Below, in pieces: positions 42,787-55,364 of a stretch of DNA of 64,000 nucleotides (its first letter is position 1; the number at the start of each line of letters is the position of its first letter). Location of the stretch: positions 20,441,701 to 20,505,700 of the forward strand of contig CM068314.1 in the NCBI GenBank assembly GCA_034766995.1. The letters are read 5' to 3'. This DNA is from Acanthacorydalis orientalis (Eukaryota > Arthropoda > Insecta > Megaloptera > Corydalidae). Position numbers and translations under genes: made by a program. The notes under the pieces were generated by a model that was not told the origin of the DNA, made no database searches, and worked only from the letters and a program-made list of their open reading frames with translations.

Positions 42787-43003
42787 AAAGTCTTACACAT
42801 TTTTTTTTTGTAACAAAATAAACTTTATTTTATTTCCAAAATAGTCTTTTACTGTAAGACCCGAATGTCTTTGGAAAAGACAGTGTTGTATTTATTTTAA
42901 TACGATTTCGCAACCGAATTGTATGGATTTTTAGTTAAAAAATATGGATTTTAGTGATTTAAGTTAAAAATGTTTGATTTTTTCCTTTATCCTGCAGTGC
43001 ATG

Positions 43004-43039
43004 CCTTTATCGAGCAGTGGATTGACAGAGGCTGATGAT
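43004..43039 (+). mobile_element. LINE 3' terminus fragment
   Basis: The 24 bases at 43016-43039 are identical to the 3' end of the minus-strand LINE (23405-23428 reversed), including GGATTGACAGAGGCTGATGA. Only this 3' tip remains. It runs through a short CTG-rich linker into (TA)n and then (GA)n. Confidence 0.85.
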
Positions 43040-43052
43040 ACTGCTGCTGCTG

Positions 43053-43054
<2 letters not shown>

Positions 43055-43092
<38 letters not shown>

Positions 43093-43115
43093 AAGAGAGA
43101 GAGAGAGAGAGAGAG
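43055..43115. repeat. (TA)n-(GA)n compound microsatellite
   Basis: About 30 bp of TA, a short ACACAGAGAAA transition and 26 bp of GA, directly downstream of the LINE tip. Confidence 0.97.
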
Positions 43116-43549
43116 TTTCATTATGATGACTATTCTTTACGTTTTTCTATTTTTTTAAACTTAATTTTATTCCTAAAAACATTAATGAATGAATTTTTGA
43201 TTAGTCTACAGTTTATTCATATTAAATGAATAAATACATTACGGAATCGATTTTTGTATGTTTTATAATGTTCCAATTATATAACCGACTAGTGGTTCAA
43301 TTGTCAGTGTATATATATATATATATATGTATTTGATTGATAAATGTGGTTATTGAATTATGCTAAATTAATAATTACATTATCTATGAATAACGAGATT
43401 TAATACAATTTGCATATTCGAAAACGCTATTAATGGCAAGAGTACGTCTCGTTATAAAATCTTGATAGTTTAATTAATAACTTTAATCATGTTTCTGTTG
43501 GCGTGTGTAGTTAAATTTATTATTTTAAAATGGCCTCGAGTATTTTCAT

Positions 43550-43634
<85 letters not shown>

Positions 43635-44438
43635 GTTATCGTGTTTTAATTGATGTAATATTTTCACCTTGTGATGTTCAATGTTTGCGTATCGGAAATC
43701 ACTTTTAATATCTGAATGTTATATGTTAATTTGGGCACATAAATTATAATATTTCTGTCAGATTTCGTATTCTAGTTAATGTGTGTGTATAACTTTGCAA
43801 AAATGATTTTCCAGTTCAAACGTTTATCTGTAAGACAGCTTGGTTTACAATTAGGTTTTAAAGACTAGATGAAGTTGTCAAGTTCATATCCAGTTTATTT
43901 GACTTCTCCATTTAGTTTTCTTACTGCATGAATTTTTTTTCTCATAATTATTTCAAAAGATTTTTTTTATTTAATTTTCCTATATTACAATTAATGTTCA
44001 ATCATCGATATGAGTTTAATTACCTTTCCATTTATACATACGATCATATGCAATTGATCAAATATATTTTAAATCAAACATTGAAATACGATCCACTGTA
44101 TAGAAAATATCTAAACAAGTAACATCCCCACGGGGTTACAATTCATTAGGTCGTACGGACTAATATATGTACATGAAAAATAGCTAAATATTAAAATGCG
44201 AGTATTTATGTATCAATACATGCACGCTATCTTTTCACTCGTTTTCGATCTTGTATTTTATTGACCATATGGTTTCATGTGTGGGCGAACTACTTTTTAA
44301 GACGAGGTTACACAGGACGCCAATTTGGCGGAACGAACTATAGCCTTTGAATGAATGTGTGTTAAATATTCAGACATGGCGACAAATAATTTAATGATTG
44401 AATGTATATGCATGCATATAAATTTATATACACACACA

Positions 44439-44495
<57 letters not shown>

Positions 44496-45973
44496 AATCA
44501 AAATGAATAATAAAAATAATATTTAAATGTCAGTATCATTAGAAGTAATTTAATAAAAAGTTTCTCCGAAATTTAACAATAAATTTTACTTAAATTACTT
44601 TTTTATTGCAGTTATTATTTATGTCCAGACATATGTACACGCGCTCATTTCATTTTATTTATAATGCTGTAGATTACTAAAAAAAGGTTGCAATCGAAGT
44701 TTACTTTATATTCGAAAAAATCTTTTTTGTGCAATTAAAAACGTAGATTCTTTTTTAAGAACACTGAAGGATATTTTAAGATGATTTTTTTTCTAACAAA
44801 TTATGATAAAATAATAAAAAGTACACAGGAAAAGTTTTCTTTAGTATAGTTAAATTTTATTTTTATTTGCTTCAAGTGTATTTTAATTTCTAATTGTGTA
44901 TTCACAGTTTGATATAAATTTTCATTATACTTTTTGTTATTTGTATTAGTTAATATTAATCTGTATGTTATGCCGGTTAAAAAAGTTATGTACTATCCGC
45001 TCAGATCCACCAGTGACCTGATATTTTAATCTATAATTTTGTTTATTTTTACCTCATAATTTTTTTCAACTTTTTATTAAGCAAGACATGCAATAGATGT
45101 GTGTAGTTATCATTGATAAATGAATTTCTGTTTTTTACAAATCACAGAAAAAAATATTTTCCTGTTGTTTGTGGGGAGTAAAAATTAATATGTGAAAAAA
45201 AATTAGGCACCCTGCTGAAAAAAATAATTGTAATATAATAATTATATGAAACGAAACTGTGAGGCTTGAGATGCTCTCATTGGAAAAGGATGATTAATTT
45301 GATATATTTCAACTTTTAATACCTTTTTTTTTTAAAAAAAAATGCAATTTTAAATATTGTCTTCAACCTTACTTTTTTGATTAATTCGAGTTTCAAAAAA
45401 ATATATATATATTGTACTAATGACAATGCACTTATTTTATTTTGAGAACAGTATGAAAACATTTTTAATAGTTTAATTTTCAATTATTTTGATATATTTT
45501 TTTTCAAGAAACAAATATTTATCTAATTGAAATATTTTATAATACCGTATGTGCACTCTGAATTCATTAAAATGTCTTAAAATATATTTGTTTGAGAATT
45601 TAATATCATTTGAAATCATAATAATATTTTAATAATATTAAATGTGATGTATATGTGTCCTTTTTACAAATTTGAATTTCGTTTCTTTCATATGGGTTTA
45701 TAATTTTTTATATTTTTCTATTAATTATAGATGTCGATAAATTTATGCAAAAAAAGTAGTACACAAAATATTAAGTAAAATAGTGAAGAAACTGGACTTG
45801 AACTGTAAGCTAATAGACATCATTTATAGTATTATATAATGAGTCTCCAGAAAAGTTAATAAACTTTTACATTTTTTAGATTAAAATAACATACTATCGT
45901 TTTTAAGAGTTAATTCAAAATTTACAATCTGCCTCATTTTTCATTCAGCTATTTGTTTCTCAAAATACAACAG

Positions 45974-46045
<72 letters not shown>

Positions 46046-47597
46046 TGTTGTTTTGTAACGTCGAATGTTCTCTTTTTATTGTTATTTATATATCAAAGAA
46101 TATGAACATATAACTGGGAATACCCAAAAAAATTTTTTCATTAATATTATGTCTTAATAACAATTCATAGTTGATAAGTTATTTTTTAATTGAACTTGCA
46201 TATATTTAAACAGATCGATATAAAATTTTATCTACAGAAAAATGACACACGTATCGAAAACAATAAACAAACTTCACTTTGTCACAAACATCTTTGTCCA
46301 GTTTATAAACATTTGTACAACCAGTTTGTGTCCTACCTTACAAATACTATTCTCACTTATCAGTGAATCGGAACTCGCACATAAATTGTGAACAAGACAT
46401 TGCTGTGCCTGAAACATTTCTTCCTTATATTTAAATCCCTCATGTAAATGTATGAAACGTCTAGAAATCATAATATAATAGGTAATGTGCACATATACAT
46501 ACATACATCAACCAGCGGGTATATCGTAATAAAGAAATATCTCGACTAATTTGAATACTTTTGAATTTTACAAAGAATCCAGCCGAGAATTGATATAGAA
46601 TGTTTTTTTTGTGATAAAATACTGTGTTGAATTGTATTGAATTAAATGAGAACTGAACGAGCTGCGATAAGAAGCACGCACGATCAATACTTGTTGTTCT
46701 CTGTTTTTTGTAGCATTGTTCTTTTAATTAAAAAGTCGAACTGAACGACAGATTTATATAGAATATTCGAATAGAATGGAAGCTAAGCAGGTTTGAAATT
46801 ACATTTAGCCTTACTTTTATATTTTAAGCGATACTTGAAACATTCAGTTAACTTCGTAAGTAATACTAATAATTTTATTGTCGTTATCTGTTTTAAAACT
46901 TTAAATTTACATCTTAGAGTATAATTTATTTATTTTATATACATTATTTTCTTTACATTATTCTTTAAAGTATATATATATATATATATTTAAACAAAAT
47001 CTAAAATTACGTTTCTCGAATAAAATGTAACTTCTAGCTGTTAAATATATTCATAAGATGTCATTTATGAACGATGAAATTAATAAGATTAATACACTAT
47101 TTAAATAAAAAAAAATATTTTTTTTAGTATTAATAGAAATAAATTGAATATATATATAAATTGAATTTTTAAAATTATTGGTCGGTGCAAAAGAAAAAAA
47201 ACCAAGAACATGTAGAATATATTTACAGTATTAACTTATTAATTATTTAAATTCAAAGCTGTTTTTTGATCATTTTTCATTCCGTATTTGATAAAGTACA
47301 TTTATAAATTAGTATTTTTGTGCTAATTAGTATTTTTTATCCTGTTTATTTCATTTGATAAATGGCATGTCTTTGTACGTAGGCGATTTTGTGTAGGTGA
47401 TAACGGAATGTTGATATATGTTTAAATATTTCGTTTACGATACAACCGCTAGATTTTATTCACAATGCTATTTACAGTCTTACAAAATTCATATCCGTAT
47501 TATGAAAGGGTATATCAAAGTATATTCGACTTTATGTTAAATTGAAACAAACATTTTGACCATGTGTGTATTTATATATGCTTGGAGATCTACTTTA
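43116..47597. other. AT-rich stretch with long (TA)n tracts
   Basis: (TA)n at 43553-43629 (77 bp), 44441-44493, 45976-46045 (about 70 bp) and 46971-46989. Bases 44270-44345 are slightly GC-richer. No coding region or known element is recognised in the rest. Confidence 0.55.
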
Positions 47598-48421
47598 CGA
47601 GGGTCGTTCGATAAGTTTGGCGAATTTCTATGAGATAGCGCCACCATTCATTTGTTAACATCACGGCTGTCAAGTGTAACTTTTCAAACTAGCAGAGATG
47701 AAATTTCATCTAGAATCACGTTCTACAGATGTCTGAAGCGAGCATTGTAGCAGTTGCGGCGAAAATAGCAAAAACGAGCAGGACTTTTAGCGTCGATTCG
47801 TCACCGTGGATGAAACATGGATCCACCACTACACATCTGAGTTGAAGTAACAGTCAAAGTAGTGGACAACGAATGGTGAAAGTGCGTCGAAGAAGGCGAA
47901 GACCGTTTTATTGGCTAGGAAGGTGATGGCCTCTTTTTTTTTGAGATTCACAAGGAATCATCTTAATTGAACATCTATTTAACGAAGAGAAAAACGATAA
48001 CATGAGCCTATTATACAACATTATTGGACTGCTTGAAAGAAGAGCTGGTTTTTGTTCCAGCTCTTCTTTCAAGATTGTCAAGATTGGTGCACAAAAAAGT
48101 GCTCTTTCACCAGGACAACCACAAATCGACTGTCGCAATGGCAAAATTGCACGAATTGGGCTTCGAATTGATTCCTGATCCACCCTATTCTCCTGACTTG
48201 GCCTCGTACGACTTCTTCGTCTTCCCAATATTGAAAATTGGCTTGGTGGGAAGAAATTCTCGTCGATTAAGGATGTCATCGCCGCAGTGAACGTTTTTTT
48301 ACAACCTCGTTGGACCAAGTGTGTAGCCCTAAATGGAGACTATGTTGAGAAATAAAATCGTTTATTTACCAAAAAACCGTGTTTAACCTCTTTTTTTACC
48401 ATACTTATCAAACGACCCTCG
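47598..48421 (+). mobile_element. internally deleted mariner element, family E
   Basis: An 824-bp element with TA on each side (47596-47597 and 48422-48423). Terminal inverted repeats begin CGAGGGTCGTTCGATAAGT and CGAGGGTCGTTTGATAAGT. The catalytic half of the transposase is recognisable: RRFVTVDETWIHHYTSELK with the first Asp (near 47806), LFHQDNHKSTVAMAKLHELG with the second (near 48115), and YSPDLASYDFFVF with the third (near 48209). Only 31 residues separate the last two aspartates instead of the usual 34, so a small in-frame deletion is likely. The N-terminal DNA-binding half is deleted around 47750. Stops and frameshifts are present. A new perfect hairpin interrupts it at 48032-48073. 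Confidence 0.93.
48032..48073. repeat. perfect hairpin inside a transposase remnant
   Basis: CTTGAAAGAAGAGCTGG (48032-48048) is followed by an 8-nt loop and its exact reverse complement (48057-48073). The left arm fits the transposase reading (the usual LKEE region), so the right arm is the added copy. Confidence 0.93.
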
Positions 48422-48423
48422 TA

Positions 48424-50194
48424 TGTGTTGGGTCAGTATCAGATAAGTACCGTTTGTGTGCAGTTAGTCAAAAACGATAATAAATCAGGCCCTTCGTCGG
48501 AGCAGTGATAAACGAAAATAGGATTCTCGCCGAGAGCGGCTTCGGTCTGGCCGCTTAGAGAAAATGTTGCAAGCTGCGCGTGGGCGTCGGGTCGAACATG
48601 CGGAATGCAAGTATCCCGTCGGTTTTATTTTTCATGACGACAGAGTGGTGTGCTGATTACGCTGTGTTTGAATTATACGTCCTCTGATACCTCCTTAATG
48701 TAAAAGTATGGTAGAACGTAAATCCTTATACGTGCTTTTACTTTCTGGCATTAAATATCTTTAGGGCACTCTTTCACGTTTTGTAAAACATGAATTTTAT
48801 ATGTTGTACTTTATATACATTTTGTATAAAAACTTGTTTCAAGGTTTCAACGGTACGAATACATTTGTATACGGTGTAAGAACTATCATTAACGGTGCGA
48901 GATCATAATTGTGATGGATTAGTTTTTAGCTTGTCCTGCTAATAAATTAATAGTTACTTTATAACTCGATGTATTTGATTGGTCAGATTCAAATTTTTTA
49001 CTTATCTAGAGTATATATTCAGTTTTCATCAATTTAAACTGTTTAGCCATTAAATACGATTTTTATATAAAAGGCTGTTACTAAAGTAAATATTTTTATT
49101 TATTTATATAAACAGTTTTATTTTAAAAGTGTACTTTTTTACAGTTATAGTTTCTGTTCCTGTGACTAATTTCTTTTTTACAATCAATTCTTTTTATCCA
49201 CAAAATATACATTTCCTTATGATTAAAATATTTAATAATCATTGTTTATATTTATTCCGATGACTACATTCTCATCTTTATAACGTTTAAGTAAATCCGA
49301 GTTTAATCACCAACGAAATGCGCACGAGAAACAATCAAAATAATCAATAATTTAGTATTGAATATTTTGATAAGAAACTCTGTATAAACTTGGTTGAGAG
49401 TGAACATTCATTTGTGAAAGTATATTTTTTCTGTTTTTTTTCTCTTTTTTTTTGAAATCGTTTAATATATATTATATAAATATTTGTTTAATATGTGATA
49501 TTAAAAATCTTCGGTCTGGAATTGTTTGTTCATTGCATTTATTACTGATTCACTATGAATAAATTTTATTTTCTGTAACTATTTTTTTTTCATAGTTGCA
49601 GAAAGATTAGCTTATGATTAAACAAATAATTATTTAAGGAATAAGTTTATATTTTAGTGTGGGTAATTGTTTGTTCAGAAATAGCATATTTATCACAAGT
49701 CTTATAAATAAACATAGTATCCTACAAAATCAGAAATCATTTCGTTGTTTACACTGATTCATTTATTTTTCTTTAAATAACAGCTTTTCATTTTTCTCAA
49801 ATATTTACACCTTATCGACGGAGTTAAAACGTTGATTTCTTACTGCTAAAACGGGAAGGAAAAATACATACTAATTTCTCATAAATTCCTTTAGTTAATG
49901 GAAAAATTAATCTAGAAATCTTTAACTAACCATTCCATTACCAGTAAAGAAGTATTGAAAACTTTGAAACTTTCTTCAACATGAATGTGACCAAATTATC
50001 CCAACTACAACGAAAAAACGTGTACATTATATGCCTAATTGATTAAAAGCAGTTCTGAAATCTAAAGGCTACCCTACGAACTACTATTTTCTATCCTTCT
50101 AACTCTTCTCCAAACAATATTGTGAGTGGCCGTATACTTTAGTGTGTGTAAATATGGCATGTTGAATTGAAAACATACCTCTTTTCAACATATT
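48424..50194. other. spacer with a CpG-rich island at 48480-48690
   Basis: The island is non-repetitive and clearly GC/CpG-rich (GCCGAGAGCGGCTTCGG, GCGCGTGGGCGTCGGG). It has no open frame of note. It could be regulatory or a promoter-proximal block. The rest is AT-rich. Confidence 0.4.
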
Positions 50195-50201
50195 GTGTAT
50201 A

Positions 50202-50243
<42 letters not shown>

Positions 50244-50407
50244 TATTTATATACATATGTATATACAAATATTATATTTTGAAGTAAGGTAATAAAAAAA
50301 ATCAAACATATTTTTAAACAATTTCTTCCCAACCGAAAACTTAATTTATTACATAAAACATACTGAGTATAAGATTATCTGGCCAGATACTTTTGTGATT
50401 GAATGTA

Positions 50408-50468
<61 letters not shown>

Positions 50469-50489
50469 GTGTGTGTGTATATATATATA

Positions 50490-50578
<89 letters not shown>
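50195..50578. repeat. (TA)n tract and compound TA/TG array
   Basis: (TA)n at 50195-50240, then AT-rich sequence, then a regular alternation of TATATA and TGTGTG blocks at 50408-50578. Open frames of poly-Tyr/Ile/Val/Cys on both strands are artefacts of the repeat. Confidence 0.96.
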
Positions 50579-50580
<2 letters not shown>

Positions 50581-52115
50581 ATCCGTGTATTAGTAGTACG
50601 TTTATCATATTGATGATTGTTTCGTGTGATATCATAAATCTATAGTGATAAATTGATATTTTCCAAACTTCGTAAAAGTGTAATGTCGCTTTTTGTCGCA
50701 ACATTATTTTTAATGCCAAGCTGTAAATTATATTGTCTGCTCCCTCTATTCTACACACCTGAATCGAAAACAAAGCTAAAAAGAAATATGAGAATCGTTA
50801 TTTTTGTAGGCGTAGTATTTTATTAACACGCAAATTTAATTATTTGGAAAATTCCATAATAAATTGAAACATTTAATTTACAATATATTGCAATTATAAA
50901 CTTTCTGAATGAAATGAAAACAAATTATCTATGTGTGTTCTTGTTCGCATGAAAACGTACCGGCATGAATGAATAATATATATAACGAAACAGAATTTAT
51001 TAAAAGTTTATATCTTGTTGCAAATAATATTAAATAAGGTCTAAACGCATGGTTCGTTCGAAGAAACGATACACGGATGCAATCTAAATGATAAAATTAA
51101 TGTATTCTTATGTTATCGTATAAATACCACATAAGTTAATTTTAAATTAGTTGGCTATTTTATCGAATTGAGAAAAGATAACCCGCAGATAATTACTTCA
51201 ATTTCATGAACGAGCTGTTCAATCAAACTGAATTACACATACAAAGCCCCGTATTGACGCATGGAGAGTATCGAGAATGGCTGATTGTATCCTTGTCAGT
51301 CGCGTCGAGTTAAATCTACTGATGTTCAAACGCTCGCAGGAGGAGTTCAAATTAAATTTATTGAGCAGAAAGGTTAGTTCACGAGCACATGGCCAACGTT
51401 TACGATGGCTGAACAAAAGATGGCCAACGGTGGCTTCTCAACGCTTTATATCCAGTTAGAAAATCATTCTATCAAGCGTAACGTATTGCATCTAACTTTT
51501 TGAAAGTAATTAGTCGAGTTTAGAATGTTTATGTTCGGGACAAATTGACGATCGTGTGTACTCTTTCGGCGAAGTTTCTTTCCGCGTCCTTTTTATATCA
51601 TATTTCAGATAAAGTTCTCCCTCCTAATTGTTAAACATATTCGTGTTATGCGATTTTTAATCCATTTTTGTGCACTGAGAAGTTTTCTTTCGAATACAAA
51701 TCAATTTATACATTTTTGTGCTGGAAAAATTTCCTTTGAAATATTAATGAACGAATTTGGCTACTGGAGCATATTTAATTGATTAATAAATATTGTCATA
51801 GTAATTTAATATTTTCTTTGAAGTATTTTATCCGTACTATCTATATATTTTTATTTAATGTACATTTTATTTTATAGTTTCTAAATAAATTAATATTATC
51901 TATAAGGAAAGTTCATGTTTGAAAAAAATGAAAGAAATAAATTCTTTTTGATATGAATTTTTAATTGGTGTTTCGTTGTATTTTTGATAAAATCCATTTT
52001 ATTGAAATATTTTTTATTTGATTTTTAAATTGTATTATAATGAATAATGTTTGTAGTGTTACTTGCAACAAAGAGATTGTGTAAATATATATTCAATCTT
52101 CGAAAATTAACATTA

Positions 52116-52170
<55 letters not shown>

Positions 52171-53519
52171 TGATATATTTCATTCTCTTCCATTTAAAAA
52201 AAGTGTTGTAAGACTCTTGTCTAAATCTGGCAACATCTGATTTTTACCTCTTACTCGCCCCATTGAGTTTCAATTACATTTATATTGAATGCTAAAGTGA
52301 TAGCTGCAATGTCTTCAAACAGCTATTCATCACTCTTTTATTTTGCTGTCAGTGATATACGTTTGTAATCAATCATTTGGTACAATTTAATAAATTTAAA
52401 TTTCATTTTGTACGCTGTATTACTGTTTTTTTTTTTTTAATCAAAGTATCAATTTATTTTATCATTTCTTTAATGTAAATTTAGTACCAAAAACTTTTTT
52501 TATTTTTGATTATTGAAATGAAATTGTTTCCATATAAATTCAGTGCTAGTTGACGTTTTACCCGAAATTTATGAGATAGTTTTATCTTAGTTATCATTTT
52601 CACAGTTAATTGATAACCTCGTGTGAAAAAATTCCTAATAAAATCCGAAATCTAATGTATTTTAGTGATTCTATCGATAGATATTTTTCTTCAAATCGTT
52701 CAGAAATAATTGTAAAATGTTTTCTCAATTTTTACATGGCATTTATTAAATAATAAATCACACTCGCGAAAGAACAAAAAAGGGATCCGTGAATCACTCT
52801 TCTACCGGAGGGTTGAACTGTATCAATGTTGTACAGTCATGCCATTTCGGGTGTGTTCATCTATCCCCAGGTGATTATTGAAAGGGGGGAATTTTCTTCG
52901 AGAGAACTAAAAAGAAATGTTTTCCGTGATCTTACGGGAAAATAGTGCGAGGGAAAATTACCGAAGTCGTTTAGCAATCTCCGGTGTTCATCCACGTTAT
53001 GTTTCACTGTATGTATGTATATGTGTAAGGAAGAAGGATGAGGATGTTACAGAGAAGAAATGCGTTTGAACGCGAAACGGCTGCGTCTAGCTGAGAACGA
53101 AGTACCATATATCGTATGTTTAGTGCTAAATGTGTGGGAATGATGCGGTTCCGTCATTTTTTTCAGCCACGTCACGTTTTTTTTTTCTCTCATATAAATA
53201 TTTAATTTTAGAATAAGATTAAAGATCTTTTAAGAGTGTATGAACTAGGTACAAGATGTTAAAATATTTATTTCGAATTTGTTTGCGGGCGTTTCGTCAA
53301 AGAACACTTGTGACATTTATAACAGATTTAAAGTCAAATGTGGGTCGTATGTAAAGCTATACGTTTACATATTCCTAATTAATATTTCTGATACAAATTG
53401 TGTATACTTTGTAGGTGATCTCATCTGCGGAACAAGTTTTTTTATCAGTATTTATGAAATCTTAAATTATCTACTATGATTGTTAGAGGTAAGAGTTTAA
53501 GGCGTTGCAAAGAAAATTA
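50579..53519. other. AT-rich stretch with two GC-richer blocks
   Basis: Bases 51220-51480 and 52780-53130 are non-repetitive and GC-richer, possibly regulatory. (TA)n lies at 52119-52168. No coding region is recognised. Confidence 0.45.
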
Positions 53520-53667
53520 AATATATATATATATATATATATATAAGGTCATTAAATATGAATGTCCGATTTCGAATCAAAAGTTTAGTTTATTATATCT
53601 CAAACAAGAAGCAGAGCAATTAATCCAAGCATGCAGCTAAACTATCGATACTGTTTTGTCATCTTAA

Positions 53668-53865
53668 CCCCTTGTGCATGAATTACAAGTCTGACTCGTG
53701 AACTTCCGACAATTTTGTTTATGTTTAACATAAAAATATGATTTATGATGTTTTCAAATATTATAGTTGACCATATAAATCTTTCTTTCAATATAATACT
53801 TCCTTTCAATTTAAATAGCCATTTTGTATGAATTTTTTTTTAAAAAAAACCTCAAGCACCAGTGG
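53668..53865. mobile_element. TTAA MITE nested in mariner coding region
   Basis: TTAA lies on both sides (53664-53667 and 53866-53869). The ends are CCCCTTGTGCATGA and, inverted, CCACTGGTGCTTGA, 11 of 14 identical. The 198-bp element is non-coding. The mariner reading frame resumes across the insertion when one TTAA is removed, which proves the duplication. piggyBac-type targeting is inferred from TTAA and the CC termini. Confidence 0.85.
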
Positions 53866-55034
53866 TTAAAGGTAGCTTGTTTATGCCAGCAGCGAAGAAG
53901 TCTGGAGAGCGAGTGGCAATGTAATTGCGAAACGCATTTTTCACAGCTTGTTGAGAATTGAATATTTTTCCTTTCAAGAAGTGGTCCAACGTGTGGAAAA
54001 GTGGTAGCCAGTTAGTGCAAGGTCTGGTGAATACGGTGGATGACAGAGAGTGCCCAAGTCCGGTTCCTGTAGTTTGAGCAACTTTGTTCCTGTGACATGC
54101 GGTCGAGCGTTGTCTTACAAGAGGATTGACCAGTCTATATCGACCAATTTCGATTACTTAATCGCAAGTATCCTCATCATTTCGTCCAGATGGTTTCAGT
54201 AGACATTCGCTGTAATCGATTGACCAGGATTCATGAAGCTGTAGTGGATAATGTCAGCGTTAGATCACCAAATAGACATCATTAGCTTTTTTTGATGAAT
54301 ATTCAGTTTTGAACTGTGTTTCGGCGATTCATCTTTATCCAATCATAGTATTAATTGCTTGTTTGTCAAAATGAATCCATCTTTTGTCATACGGAATAAT
54401 ACGGAGTTGAAATGGTTCGCCTCTATGTCGTGACAGCAAAGAAAGGCAAGCTTCAAGACAATTTCTCTTCTGACGCTTGTTTAATTCATACGGAACCCAT
54501 CTATCCAGATTACTTACCTTACCGATTTGTTTCAATAGTCCAATATTGTCGGAATGGTAACGTTAAACCTGCTGGTAATTCACGCGTAGTTTGAGATGGA
54601 TTCGCTTCCACTGCAGCTTTCAGCTCATCATTATCCACCTTGGTCTCAAGTCGCCCACGTAGCTCATTTTCAATGTTAAAATGATTAGAACGGAAATCAT
54701 CAAGCCATCGATGTACTGTACTATTATGATGCCAGATGTACTATTCATTAGCCACATCCTTCCCAAACACTTTGTTTATATTTTGAACTATCTGCGCTGC
54801 ATTCGTTTCATGATGGAATTCATATTTGAAAATAATACGAATATTTAACTTATCTATGGTTTCGCAAAAATTACCCTAAAAATGGAATGAATATAAAACA
54901 CAAGCTAAAAGTGCGTTTGAAAGAATATACCTTCATAATAAAAAAAAAAAAAATAGGAAATGTCGATCAAAGTGAACTGTCAGATGGCGGCTGTCAAACT
55001 TAGTACTTAAGGAAATCGAACATTTCATACTTAA

Positions 55035-55354
55035 CACATTGCACGCCGGCTAAGTATAAGCAGCCGAATGCCTGAGTGCCGGTGGTCAGATATTTGAGGC
55101 GTGTGATATTTTTCAAAGCACCGACCAATATGTAGTGGTACTTTGCAGTATCGATCTTATTCCTTTCAGATCATTGTATGTGTTTTGTTTGTTAAAGTCA
55201 ATGCCCGCAAAGAAAAAACAAACGATAACAGATGCTTATTAACGTTTAGAACATGCATACATACAGTAACAGTAGAATCCCGTAATATCGCCGGGCCGGC
55301 AGTCAAGCGATGGGTTGGAAATCCGTCCAAAATGTGGGCCCGGCGTGTAATGTG
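55035..55354. mobile_element. TTAA MITE nested in mariner terminal repeat
   Basis: TTAA lies on both sides (55031-55034 and 55355-55358). The ends CACATTGCACGCCGG and, inverted, CACATTACACGCCGG agree at 14 of 15 positions. The element is 320 bp and GC-richer than its surroundings. A 71-codon open frame spans its interior and crosses its right end without recognisable homology. It belongs to a different family from the 53668 element. Confidence 0.8.
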
Positions 55355-55364
55355 TTAAAAATAT

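Larger units (their letters stand above)
53546..55364 (-). mobile_element. full-length mariner, family F, with two nested MITEs
   Basis: The left terminus AGGTCATTAAATATGAATGT sits directly on a (TA)n array. The right terminus, on the other strand, reads TTAAGTATGAAATGTTCGAT. Minus-strand coding remnants run in order: NKVFGKDVANE, NELRG and VDNDELKAAVEANPSQTTRE, the linker KVSNLDRWVPYELNKRQKRN, GEPFQLRIIPYDKRWIHFDK with the first Asp, FLKGKIFNSQQAVKNAFRNY, and SPDFFAAGINKLP. The last residues (LR, a stop, then QNSIDSLAACLD) continue only after a 198-bp MITE at 53668-53865. A second MITE (55035-55354) sits in the right terminal repeat. Subtracting the first MITE leaves about 1,287 bp to the second, the normal mariner length. 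Frameshifts destroy the second and third catalytic motifs. Confidence 0.88.

Noticed and set aside
47908..48318. 136-codon open frame on the minus strand
   Set aside because: Antisense shadow of the + strand mariner remnant and its hairpin at 47598-48421.
50395..50773. Open frames of poly-Tyr/Ile/Val/Cys over microsatellites (also 33570-33875, 22771-23145, 13000 region and others)
   Set aside because: They are translations of TA/TG dinucleotide repeats on either strand.
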